Assembly (NCBI GenBank): GCA_002077045.2
Contig: KZ111149.1
Span: 96,019 to 160,018 of the forward strand
Length of the DNA stretch: 64,000 nt
From: Rachicladosporium sp. CCFEE 5018
Lineage: Eukaryota > Ascomycota > Dothideomycetes > Cladosporiales > Cladosporiaceae
Direction: 5' to 3'
In this document: piece by piece, positions 9,607-20,500 of the stretch
Layout: every line of letters begins with the position of its first letter
How positions within the stretch are numbered: the first letter of the stretch is position 1
Made by a program: the position numbers and the translations under genes
Notes under the pieces: generated by a model
Database searches by the model: none
Told to the model about the DNA's origin: nothing
The model's input: the letters and a program-made list of their open reading frames with translations, nothing else

Positions 9607-10373
9607 GCTTGCAGACGGCATGGGGACGAAAGCGAGATGATCAACGCGAACTTCGATAGTAGCGGACTGGCCAAGTTTGCGCTCGATTCTAGAATTCACC
9701 TAGGGGCATGCGTGCAAAGTGAGGGAAGGCTGCATGCTATGCAAAATCCACGGATGTGCGAACACGATGCAGGTACCCGAGAATGTCAAAGAGATGATTC
9801 AAAGCGCTCTGGACTCTGTGTTGGCATGGAGTGACAGGGTCGACGAGTCGCCGATGAAGCTGTGTGCTGCGCAGCATGCTGCATGTAAAGCCTTCCGCGG
9901 ATAAGACAGCGCCAGGCTCCCTCAGCGCTGTGCTCTACATGGTGCTGGAGATTCTGGAGACACCCGATCGCCACAAAGATGGGTTTGTTCCCTTACACAA
10001 GCCAAGAACTGGAGGGAAGGCAATCCGTGGGGTCAGCCCACGAGATAACACGGGGTCTGCCTACTAGTACAGTCAAAGGGTTGACAAACGCGATTATATA
10101 TCTTCATCGTCATGACTTGTGTCTTTACGATCACACCGTGTCACCATGCCCTATGTGATCGACTCTCGTGCGCTCTATGCCTACTGACCTCGGACCTGCA
10201 TGTGAAGTCGGCTCTCGGCAAGGGATGCCGTTCGCATGCAACGTAAGCTTTCCTCATGTCCCAACAGCTGACGACAAGTCCAAGCCATTCTCGACATGTT
10301 GCCAAGTGGTCTGTCTTTCCCAGTGTCTAGATGAGTTACCCTCACAACATACAATGCGCGTGTGCGCACCAGC
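9607..10373. other. Intergenic region and SEC59 leader
   Basis: About 770 bp with no confident gene. A 56-codon open frame at 9734-9904 begins MLCKIHGC and has four more cysteines but matches nothing I know. A short upstream open reading frame lies at the end and is listed separately. Confidence 0.4.
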
Positions 10374-10377
10374 ATGA
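10354..10377 (+). promoter_or_regulatory. Upstream ORF overlapping the SEC59 start codon
   Basis: ATG at 10354 opens a seven-codon frame ending TGA at 10375-10377. That stop overlaps the SEC59 start as ATGA (10374-10377). Such an arrangement would allow termination-reinitiation or reduce initiation at the main ATG. The sequence shows the overlap; the regulatory effect is inference and depends on the mRNA start lying upstream of 10354. Confidence 0.45.
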
Positions 10378-13172
10378 ATGATAAGTCGATCGTACGTAAT
10401 GGTACCGATTCGACATCGGCTTCACACTTCGCCGAGGAAGTGGATGCTCTTCGACTGCACGACAGATCGCCGCATCCGTACTTGAAGCATGGCTTCAACG
10501 TCACACAGGGTGATCAGGAGCTACGCAGCGATCGTAGCCTGACGGACGATGTTTGTGCCACTCAGAGACATCGCAAACCGCCTGTGGATCTCCGTAAGGG
10601 TGCCTCGAACAGAGCAAGCACAGCAGTGTCCGCTACCGCCAGTGAAAGTGGCACAGAAGCTGACGATGAACGGCCCTCCTTCGTCAGAGCATTACCAGCG
10701 CCGACCCTACGTTCTCGAAAGGGGCTGAAGACTGGTGGAGACGAATATGCTCTACTCACGCCCAGTCAGTTGGACGAAGGTGGCGAAGTGCCCATCTCGA
10801 ATTACTTCCTTCTCGATCAGAGGCTGGCAAGAACATTCTCGCATGGGCCGATCGTTCCGCTTTCCAAGGAAGAGGAGAAAGTGACGAGACGACGACTCAA
10901 TGAGTTCGCCCGAAGAGTTTCCGAGATCGCTTTGGTTGGGGTGATCAGCATCTGTGTTCTTGGGGGTAGAGGTGTCTGGCGGACAGCATGCAAGCACAAG
11001 ATTGAGCTGCTGAGCCATCTTCTGATCTCGATTCTGCTCATCCTGGTGTACCCAATCAAGCTATCGTTCGTCGACAGACGCGCAGTCTATTCCAAGCCAT
11101 GGCAGCGATTCCGAGTGCCAGCATCATTCGATCCGGCCACTGTGCTATATCCACCAGTGCTACCAGTACTTGTCGCGCTGATTGTTTCGCCGATGAACCA
11201 AAGCCTACTGTTGCCGAATGTGATCCTTGGCTTAGCATCACTTCCGCAGCGACTATTTCCTAGATCGAGCCGACTTTCTGGTTTCAATGGCGTACACTGG
11301 CTGATCTCGATCGCACCACTACTTCTCACCAGTGATCAGAACTCGATCAGAAGCCATCGAACATGGGATGGCTTTCTGGGCGCGCCTGGCGTGCTACCGT
11401 CAGAGGTTCTCGTCATGCTATACCCACTACATCACGCGCTCATGCAGCCGCTGCACTACCTGACAACGACCAGTCTGCTTATGACTGAGCTTCATCTTCT
11501 ATCGGTGACTTTGCTCAACCTTCTGCTCTTCGCATCCACACCACAAACCACCATCATCGAAGCCTGCTTGTGGGTTGGCGGCTTGCCACTGTTCGTGTTG
11601 ACGAAGAATGTGCTGCATTGGAATGTCATACTCGCTCGTGTGCCGAAGTGGAAGCTCAGACACCCGAGACATGCGACCAGGAAGCGTCAATCAATCATTA
11701 ATTCGGTGACTGACCTTATCAATCTGCAACGGGCTGCTGCAGCCTTACGGCCAGCCAAAGAAACTGCTTGGAGCGATGCTGACGATAACGAAGCCGTAAC
11801 ATATTCTCGCGAGACCCGAGCTGCCCTGTTAATCGACACCAAATCGCCGACGAAGTCGCGGAACGACGCCGTCATACAGGCGTCATGGTCAGCAATCGAG
11901 CACTACATGCCACGAGCTGACCTTGGATTTGACGGCGTCCCTGAAGGTATTCCACGCACTCGCCGTGCCACACTGTCAGCTGCTCCCACTGCGGACGTGT
12001 CCACTGCACTGAAAAGCACGCGATCTCGATCGCGACCGCACAGCATCCTGTGGTGCCTGCAACTTACACCTGATCAGGCGGCATGGCGCAGCTGGCTCTA
12101 TGCAGGCTACCTATACGCGGTCATTGTAGCTCTTGTACTCGGACCTGTCCGTATGTACGTTTCACGAGCAGCGCTTGCTGGCCAAGAGCCTGTAGGCTGG
12201 GCACTGGGTTATCTTCTCGGACAGATTCCGGTCTTCCGCAGCATCGTTCACATGCTTTCGCTCGATGCATGGATCCCGCTGAGCGCGGAGCCAACATCCT
12301 GGTCCAACCTCTCGCTCAGCATGCTCCTCAACATGCCCCTCACACGCACCACCCTCGGTGCCGCGAACGTGCGCCTCCTGCTCATCGCCTACTGGGCTCT
12401 CGTGCTTCTCCTCGGCCTCCTCACAGTATTCTCCCTCACAGCTTACGTCGAGGTCGACACCCGTCGGAAAGTCTTCCACGGGACAATGGTCGTCATGCTC
12501 CTGCCCTCAACCTTCGTCGATCCTTGCGCGTCCGCACTGGCCCTCAGCCTCATCCTCGCAGTCTTCCTCCTCCTGGAAGTCCTGCGAGCCGGCCAAGTGT
12601 CACCACTCGGCAAGGCAATCAGTCGCTTTGTCGCGCCATACGTCGATGGCAGAGATCTCCGTGGTCCGGTAGTAGTAAGCCACATCTTCCTGCTCATAGG
12701 CTGCGCAGTGCCGCTGTGGTTCTCGCTTGCTACTGCGTTGCGCGAAGGAGACGGCTGGGAGTTAGCGAACGACCAGCGAGACGTCGGTATGATCGCCGGC
12801 GTTGTCTGCGTCGGCATGGGCGACGCGGCAGCGAGTCTCGTCGGTCGTCGATACGGACGACATAAGTGGCTTTGGGTTGGTGGGAAGAGTCTCGAGGGCA
12901 GCGCGGCATTTGTCGTCGCTGTCACGGCAGGGCTGCTGTTTGCTAAGGTCTGGCTGGTGGCCGGGGGATGGCGGGACGAGAGTACGGGGAGGGAGATGAT
13001 CGCGTTGTTTGGGCATAGCTATGGACCCGCTGTGAGGTGGACTGTGAGCACGATCAAAGCCGTGTTCTGCGCTTGCGGAGCTAGCTTCATGGAAGCGGTC
13101 CTCACGGGCGCGAATGACAACGTCGTCGTACCTGTTGTCCTGTGGCTGTTGGTAAAGGGCACAAGACTATAG
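10374..13172 (+). CDS. SEC59: Dolichol kinase
   Basis: Single exon, 932 residues. It makes dolichyl phosphate from dolichol and CTP in the ER membrane, feeding N-glycosylation, O-mannosylation and GPI synthesis. The first 150 residues are polar and probably cytosolic. At least a dozen hydrophobic segments follow, starting near residue 180. The conserved C-terminal part has VDTRRKVFHGTMV near 700 and the CTP-binding loop GMGDAAASLVGRRYG then WVGGKSLEGS near 810-845, both hallmarks of the dolichol kinase/CDP-DAG family. The N-terminal extension makes it longer than yeast Sec59 (519 residues). I chose the ATG at 10374; the frame is open only four codons further up and without another ATG. Confidence 0.93.
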   Translation: MNDKSIVRNGTDSTSASHFAEEVDALRLHDRSPHPYLKHGFNVTQGDQELRSDRSLTDDVCATQRHRKPPVDLRKGASNRASTAVSATASESGTEADDERPSFVRALPAPTLRSRKGLKTGGDEYALLTPSQLDEGGEVPISNYFLLDQRLARTFSHGPIVPLSKEEEKVTRRRLNEFARRVSEIALVGVISICVLGGRGVWRTACKHKIELLSHLLISILLILVYPIKLSFVDRRAVYSKPWQRFRVPASFDPATVLYPPVLPVLVALIVSPMNQSLLLPNVILGLASLPQRLFPRSSRLSGFNGVHWLISIAPLLLTSDQNSIRSHRTWDGFLGAPGVLPSEVLVMLYPLHHALMQPLHYLTTTSLLMTELHLLSVTLLNLLLFASTPQTTIIEACLWVGGLPLFVLTKNVLHWNVILARVPKWKLRHPRHATRKRQSIINSVTDLINLQRAAAALRPAKETAWSDADDNEAVTYSRETRAALLIDTKSPTKSRNDAVIQASWSAIEHYMPRADLGFDGVPEGIPRTRRATLSAAPTADVSTALKSTRSRSRPHSILWCLQLTPDQAAWRSWLYAGYLYAVIVALVLGPVRMYVSRAALAGQEPVGWALGYLLGQIPVFRSIVHMLSLDAWIPLSAEPTSWSNLSLSMLLNMPLTRTTLGAANVRLLLIAYWALVLLLGLLTVFSLTAYVEVDTRRKVFHGTMVVMLLPSTFVDPCASALALSLILAVFLLLEVLRAGQVSPLGKAISRFVAPYVDGRDLRGPVVVSHIFLLIGCAVPLWFSLATALREGDGWELANDQRDVGMIAGVVCVGMGDAAASLVGRRYGRHKWLWVGGKSLEGSAAFVVAVTAGLLFAKVWLVAGGWRDESTGREMIALFGHSYGPAVRWTVSTIKAVFCACGASFMEAVLTGANDNVVVPVVLWLLVKGTRL

Positions 13173-13243
13173 ACCCGAAATATCACAAACGAGATCCGTC
13201 TGTCATCATGTCATTGCACAATTATCTACCCTCCCACCCAATG

Positions 13244-16200
13244 CTACCGCCCGTACTCCAAACTCGGCACTATCACCGGCCCATACTTAACCGGCACGCC
13301 ATTTCCCCCCTCACTCTGCACCATAAAGTCCGCCGCTAGACTCAACCTCCCCCCTCCACCTTTCTCCGAACTCCCAACCACAGCCCCAAACTGCCCCTGC
13401 ACAACCTCCGGATCATAAGCCACAACAGCCAAATAATTCCTCCTCCCCATCAACCGCCTATGCTCCCTTGCCCGCCCATCGACGTCCGCAGCGAATATCT
13501 CCATCATATCTTCCTTCGTGTCCGTCGGCACACTAGGCGTTGATCTGGTGCCGTTGGCAGGGATGTAGAGCTGTCGGCTGTTGTGGAGGAGGCGCAGGAT
13601 GTAGGAGGGTGTGGGGGCGTTGCAGATGGGCGCGGTGATGAGTTGGTACATTGTTTTGTGGTCGCTGGGGCGGGAGGGGTCGTGGACTAGGCCGGCGCCG
13701 CAGGAGCCCACGGAGCCGGAGAGGAAGGTTATGCGGAGGGATTTGTTGTGGGAGATGCCTTGGAGGGTGCGGAGGATGTAGGTGCGTTCGAGGTCCTGGG
13801 GTGCTTGTCAGTATGTGTGTTATGGGTAGGGTGCTGGGGTGAAGCGTACCTTCGACTCGTGCGTCCACAAATCCCGCAACTCATCCAGCACCTCGACCTC
13901 GCCAAACGGACTCAACACGCCCTGCATCAGACCAGACTTCCCAATCGCCTTCTTAACCCCGTCAAACCCACTGTTCACCACCCCCTTCGCCCCAACGATC
14001 CCCGCAACACCACTAGTGATCTTGCCCAGCGCGTTGAAACTGCCAGTAACAACCTTCTTTCCGGTCGCAACTGTGCTCGCCATTTGCTCCACAGCCTCCA
14101 ATCGCGGATACACGATCGGCACAGGGAGCAACCAGATACAATGCTGCACGCTTGGCGGCAGCACGGCGACCTTCGGGAAGATACCTTGGTAAGTCGGGCC
14201 AGCCATGACTTGCGAGGTCGTTCGTTCGGACCGGGTGTCGGGTCCAACGACGACAACAGAGGGGCCGAAATACTTCAAAAAGTGCCAGCCCGTGCCCGTG
14301 ATGGTGAAGAGATCGATATCATTACTCACATTCCGCAAAATCTCAAACGTCGTATGATGCTGAAACAGCAAGTACATCTCAATGCCAATCCTCCCCAAAT
14401 TCTTAAACACATTGCTCTGCTGCATGTAATCCGGATAACTCCCATACCCATCGAAAATATCGTGATCGTCCAAACACCCCACAAACGGAATCTGCGCGAA
14501 GGCTTCCCTCACAGCCGGCTGGTCGAAGTGAGAGGTATAGTAGTGGAAATAAGCATGCGTGACATCCTCATCCAGCTTGGCTGACCAGGCGGCATTCTTG
14601 CGATTCTCCTTCCCGCTCGTCTGCGTCCACTGCCGCAGCGCGGGTATGTCTTTCCACAGCCTGTCCGCGTAGATCTGCCCGCCAAGGCCGACCTGTGTGT
14701 GGAAGCCTCCGCATTCTTGGTGTTTGAGCAGCACGTCGCGCCACATGAGCCCCACGCCGCCGAGTTTCGTGCGCTCGTTGGCGGAGACGTTTATCGCGAA
14801 GTCGTTGCCTGAATGCGCTATCCAGCGCCAGGAGAGCTCGTGCCGGCCAGCGATGAGGAATTCGTAGCGCGTGCAGCCGAGGTGGGAGGTTATGGCGTAG
14901 GTCCATTTTGAGGGGGTGTGTTCTTCCATGCGGACGTCGATGTCGTAGCGGTAGAAGATCCAGCGTTGGTGGGAGTGGATTGGATGGGCTTTTAGCTGTC
15001 GTGGGTTGGGGCTCAGATCTGTGGACTGATGTAGATGGATCGTTGGCGGCTGCGCGGCATCAGTTATGAGCATTATACTTCCTAGCCAGAGTCCGCGCTC
15101 GATGTCCATGTTCGTATAGCGCAGATAAGGACCAAAATACACTCCATTCGTAGGCGCTATGCGGTACATATCCACACCTGCACTCGGCGGCGGTCCTGTG
15201 AAACCCGCAGCAGTGGGCGAAGCAATGGAGTTCATACTCATGATACTCTGCCGATCATAGCTCGCGCTCTGCGGTACCGGACCAAAGCCAGGCGAAGCAA
15301 GCGGTTGCTTGAAGACCGAGCCTGAGGGTGAAGCCAAGGGGTTTACAAATGTCCCGACAGGCGACATGGGCTGCTCGAGATTCAGCGGCGTGGGCCCCTT
15401 GGGAAACTCCCACTGTGTGCTCTGTGTTGGCAGGTGGATGTAATAGTACTGCCCCGAATTATTATCCAGATGCGCAATCCAGCCCTCCGGCAGTGGCGGT
15501 GGACTGGCCGGGCCATTCCCAGCTGGTCCAGGCGAGGCGGCTTTATTCGCCTGCGTGGTGTTGATAGGCGTCATGCCATGCGGTGTGCCGTTCTGCTGCA
15601 AGCCTTGCGATGTCACTGCTCCGCCGACCTGCGGCGAAGGCTGAGGATCATTAGCAAACGCCGGATGACCGCGCAGGTTCGCTGCACCGGCTACCTGCTG
15701 ACTACCACTCCCAGTCGCAGAAGCAGCCGGCGAAGGATTCGCATACCGGCCCTTCTCATTCGGGTACTGGCTCGCAGCGCTCCCAGCTATAGGCGGCGAA
15801 TAAGCCGGCGGCGGCTCATCTCCAAGCGTAAGTCTCGCAGCATCATGGCTCAGATCCGCCTCCGGATCAATGCGAGACGTACTCCCTTGTCTTGCGTGTG
15901 GCTGTCCAGCTGCAGCACCAGTACCCACCTCCTCTACACCCTGGAACGTGACCGGCGGTCCATGCTGCGCGCTCCCCGGCCGCTCAGTAGGACTCCACCT
16001 CCCACTCCCCTGCTGTGTAGGCGCCGCAAACACCCTCTGCGCAACGCTCTCCGGTGTCCCCGCTCTCGATCCCCCGGCCGCCACGCCTCGCACCGGTTGC
16101 GGACTCTCATACTGCGCTCTCCTAGCCGCCGCAGCCGCGCTCTGCGCCTGCATCTCCGTCAGCGTCCCCGTCCCCGGGATTCCACTAGCCGCATACCGTG

Positions 16201-16987
16201 CCTCAATGCCACTCAGCCCCAGTGTAGGCCCGCCAGAGGGATCTATAGGCGTCTCCGGCGGTGGCGGGATACCCCTTGAAGCCCGTGTTGTGGCATTCGA
16301 AGCCGTGCTGCTGAGTCGATTGACCCCAGACGGGTTAGGGATATGCAGCGTACCCGCCGGCGTCGCCGCCACAGGCGCAGTCGCAGACAGCGGAGGAGGG
16401 AAGAACTGCTGTCCGTACTCCTGCTGTGTCTGCGCCGGCGGCGCAGCACCGCGATTCGGCGCCCGCTGGAACAACCCGTCATCTTCGTCTTTATCCGGCG
16501 TTTCCGGCCCACCAGGACTTTCGGGCCAGATACTCTTCGGCTGCACCCCTCTTCGCTCAGCCAACTTACTCCCCTGCACAGGCGATGTGGTCCCATATCC
16601 TCCTGCTGTAGGTCGGTTGGGATCACTAGCATCGAATCGCGGCCTCTGTCTCCCCGCTCCACTGCCAGTCCCCGACGAAGCGTCGGAACTCATACTCGCT
16701 TTCCTTTGCCTCACTCGCGGCTCATCTGGCGTGCCTCGCCTCTCCGCTCCAGCACTAGCCTTCCTCATCCGCTCGTCAGGATACGGCAGCGGACCGCTCG
16801 GCGGTGGAGACGTCGGAGCGCTGTAGGCTGAAGGCGGGACGTTATAGCCTGCCCATTGCTGTGTTGGTGCTTGATCGTTGCTCGGCTGCGGCGAGGAGGA
16901 TTTGTTTATGCGGAGGGGGCGGGGCGTGGACTCGGTGTTGGCGGAGGTGGAGAGTTTGTCGGGTTGGAGGAAGAGTTCGTCGGCCAT
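13244..16987 (-). CDS. WW-domain plus PhoD-like phosphatase protein
   Basis: Exons 16987-13850 and 13795-13244; intron has GTACGC and CAG. Product is 1229 residues. Residues 1-490 are disordered, rich in Pro, Ser, Gly and Ala with PPAYSPP-type motifs. A WW domain follows at about 495-530 (LPEGWIAHLDNNSGQYYY, then a W in STQWEFP). The C-terminal 600 residues form a PhoD-like metallophosphatase domain, with a metal/catalytic motif DDHDIFDGYGSYPD near 837. PhoD enzymes are calcium/iron phosphodiesterase-phosphomonoesterases, usually secreted in bacteria; this one has no signal peptide and is probably intracellular. WW domains bind PPxY, and the N-terminus has such a motif, so self-binding is possible (inference). 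Convergent with SEC59, 71 bp apart. Confidence 0.88.
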
Positions 16988-17518
16988 GGTTCGCGCTACT
17001 GTATGCTGTAACGCCAGTGCTGTGCGCCTGCCTTGTGGCCGTGGACCCGAGACCTCTTGATCGGGTAGGTGCGACCGAGGCTGAAGCGATACCAAACCCG
17101 ATTTGCGACAACGGGAGGAGGTGTTTCAGGAAAGTAGCAAACAGTGGCTCAATAGCAGTACTACCTACCTATAGCCATAATCATATCACACCCACACACG
17201 CGTCCATACCCAAAGTATGCGGGCCCAGCTTGCCAGCTCATGCCCTGGCGCTTACACGCGAGCTCGAGTGCGGTGAAAGCACACAGGTTACGTCAAGTTG
17301 CAGGAACAGGAAGGTGATTGGAGCGTGCTGCCGCCCAGCCAAGACAAGCCGCCAGAGTGCTGAGGAAGATAAGTCTGTACGGCTATGTACGAATGCTGTG
17401 GTATAATCTGTACTGTCGTCTCGAATCGTGGGCTCCTGTCCCCTTCCGTCTGGCGGGCCTGTCCTGCGGCGCCCTCTTTTTGCATATCTCCTCACATGGT
17501 GTATTTGCTGTCGCCGCA
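16988..17518. other. Intergenic region
   Basis: About 530 bp between two minus-strand genes, expected to hold the promoter of the PhoD-like gene and the 3' end of the gene at 17519-21670. Short open frames here have no content I recognise. Confidence 0.4.
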
Positions 17519-20500
17519 TCATCCCCTCTGCAAGAACACAGGCACATCGCCCAAATCCACCCCATAACTCCCAGCCAACCCTCCTCCCCTCCTCGCTCCG
17601 CCGGGCGACCCACTCCCACTAAGTCTCGTCCCCGCACTGCCTCCAAAACCGGCGCCCCTCTCCCATTCATACTGCAGACCACCCGAGTACCGGTCAACGA
17701 CAATCCCACTTCCTTTCGTCAGACTCTCCGTACTGCTGGCTGCGCTGTGCGAAGCGATAAGTCCGCGAGAAAGCGTGAAGGGATTGTTGACGTTAAAGTT
17801 AGATGCCGTGGCGTATGACGGATTGTATGGAGTGTAACTTTGCTTTCCTGGCGCGGAGCTGCTGAGGTTCGAGGTCGTGGTCGTCGTTGTCGCGTAGCTC
17901 TTCGCTGAGAAGGCCGAGTCGAAGCGCGGGACGTCTTGTTTGGCGGGTCGAGGGTCGCGGGTCGTGGGCTGCACGCGGATCTCTTTGTTGCTGTTGTTGG
18001 AGTAGACTGCACTCGATATGGTAGTGTAGGTCTGTGTCGAGGTCGTGGTGTTGCCAAATGCGCTGTCTGTGCGGGAAGTCTGCACTTTGCCGACTTGGAC
18101 TAGCTGGTTCTCTTTGTCGTCGGTCTGCTCATCGAGTAAGTCTCGATATGCGTCTGCGTGTCGTGCTGCGGCGCTGGTAGGATCAGGGCCGACATTGACT
18201 CGTGCTGCGTTGTCGCTGCCGAGTGGCGTGATGTAGCGAGACACTACGATCGCAGGCGAAGTACTCAAGCCTGGCCTGGAAGCCCGGACTCTGCTTAGAT
18301 AGTCGGTCGTAGCTGGCGGACTTTGCGCTGTTGACGAGGCAGCGATCGACTCGCGATGCGAACGCCAAAGCTGCGCTTGCTTCTCCCAGCCCGGCCAGCC
18401 AGGGTGCGTAGCACTGTGACTGGGCGAACTTGGCGCCCCAGCATATGCCTGGATCTTGTCATCCTCTGCCGACGTCGGACGAGAGTGATCGACACTAGAT
18501 AGCTCCGAGTTCGATCCATCCAGCTCGCGCACGGCGATTTGTATGTCTGCATCAGTTGCCTTCGCCCTCACCGCAGGAGCGAGCGTTGCAAGAAGTTGTG
18601 CGTTCGCCGCCTTCTCCTCCGCCAGATCCAGCTCCTGCACTTTGTGCGACCTCTTGCCCTTAGCAGTGATAGCCGTGGTTGTAACGGTCACATGATGATG
18701 CACTTCCACACTCGCACGAGCCGAGCTGCAAGGCGAGCCGCCCATCTTCTTCGCCATCAGCTCATCAGCCTTGGCCGCTCGCTTTCCGATATCGATCGGC
18801 ATCTCGGGCATTGGGGGAATGCTCTCAGCGTACATGCTCAAATGCTTCGCGTGTTGCTCTTGCGCGGCCGAAAGTCTCGGTGCATCCTGCTTGCTTTGCC
18901 ATTCTGGGAAGCTATCCTCGACGGATCGTAGGGATTTTGTCGACTTCGAGTTTTTCACCTGCTTAGCATTCATCTTTCCTTGTCCTTGCTGACCTGTCTG
19001 AGATGAGATCGGCGTAGCCATGCGTGGTCGGTCGTTGCTGGGCACAAGATCCATCCCAGCTACGTCCCGACTCTTAGATCTGGCCAGCTCAGATGCAGCT
19101 TCCTCATTCATGCCCGTTGTCGACTTCGCCTTTGACAGGCCAGTGCTGATCTGCCAAGGTGATTGCGGCCCTGCCTTATTATTCGACGGGTTCAATCGCT
19201 GAAACTGATTTGTAGAAAGATCGTAAGGCCCCGAGCCAAGTGCTGCCGTCACACTGCTGAAATCGGACGTAGTCATGGTGACATTGCCAGAGACGCCGTC
19301 ATCGCTTGACCGTGTTGCGCTCTCGCTCCGACTCTTGCTTCGGAAGCGGAACATGCCACTTGACTTCTTCGACTCCACCGGACTTTCGTGAGGGCTCGGA
19401 GGCAATGGGCGTCCGCGGGTCAAAACGCTTGCAGGTGCCGTATTGGTCGCATCGTATCCATTGAGAGTCACGTGCTCGGCGGGTGCGTCCTGGCGTTGAC
19501 TTGCCATTGGCACAGCACGTCGGTACTCGTTCGGCCCAGTTTCCAACGCCTGAAGATCAATCATTTCAGGAGCATTCGTCAGCTTTTCTGAAAACGTGCG
19601 AGCCATCATCGGAGGCCGAGTCGGCTCATCAGCGGCTGGGACGCCGTAACCCATTGATGGCGCGGGAATTTCAAGCTCTAGCTTTGGTGCGAACTCTCTC
19701 ACCCCCTCTTTGCGCGCTGCGGCCTCCTTACTCTGCAAATGTGCTGGCAACGGCTTCTGGAGCTTTCTAGCAGGTTTAGGAGCCTTGCTTACTCGCTTGG
19801 ACTTGGGTTTGCTCTCGATGGTAGTCGTGGAAGACAATACACCAGTGGACTCCGGTAAAGCAGTCGTCGCAGCTACACTGCTTCGATTGGTCAAGCTCTT
19901 GCTACGTAGAGCGTGCAGGAGTGGCGGTCTCTTGCCCGAGAGCGGTGATGGCATTGGCGGCGCATTCTCAGTCCGCAGGCCGGGCGAAGTGAGAAATTCC
20001 TTGAATGTGTACAGACTCTTAAAACTTTTCGCGTCATCGTTCTCGCCTTCCAGAATCGAGCTCATTGCAAAGGTCGTTGTAACAGTGTGCTCGGCGTGTG
20101 GAGGCGGCGAAGGTGTGTCACTGGCAAGACGCTCGTTGAGCAGCCTCTCCTTCTCCGCGATGCGTCGCGCGCGATCTGAGCCATCCGAGCCGTACCCACT
20201 GTCCACATGTGGCGGGGGAGTTGGTCTACCGTCGTTGTTGTCGTGCACAGGCGCTTTGTGAGGTTCTTGTGGCGCATCTCTCGAGCCGTGGCCTGCGAGC
20301 CTTGCAAGTGCAGCTTCAGGAGTCCCGTCATTTGCATCTTCGGGCTCTTGATCCTCACCGTACACAGTGCTGAGTCTAGAGGCAAAGTTCATGATCGTTC
20401 GCAGCTCGCGAGGGCTTTCTGAGATCTCGCAATCCGAAGAGTACTCCGCTGAGACTGCGGACATGCGTTCCCTTGATCGTTGCCTTGAAACAGGGCCATC

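Noticed and set aside
9734..9904. 56-codon frame with several cysteines before SEC59
   Set aside because: No signal peptide, no plausible exon partners, no family resemblance.
12083..12865. 260-codon open frame on the plus strand inside SEC59
   Set aside because: Arg/Ser/Pro-rich out-of-frame shadow of SEC59, with no domain or start context.
15434..16831. Several long plus-strand frames (up to 318 codons) opposite the PhoD-like gene
   Set aside because: They are antisense shadows of a Pro/Ser/Gly-rich region whose GC-rich codons lack stops on the other strand.
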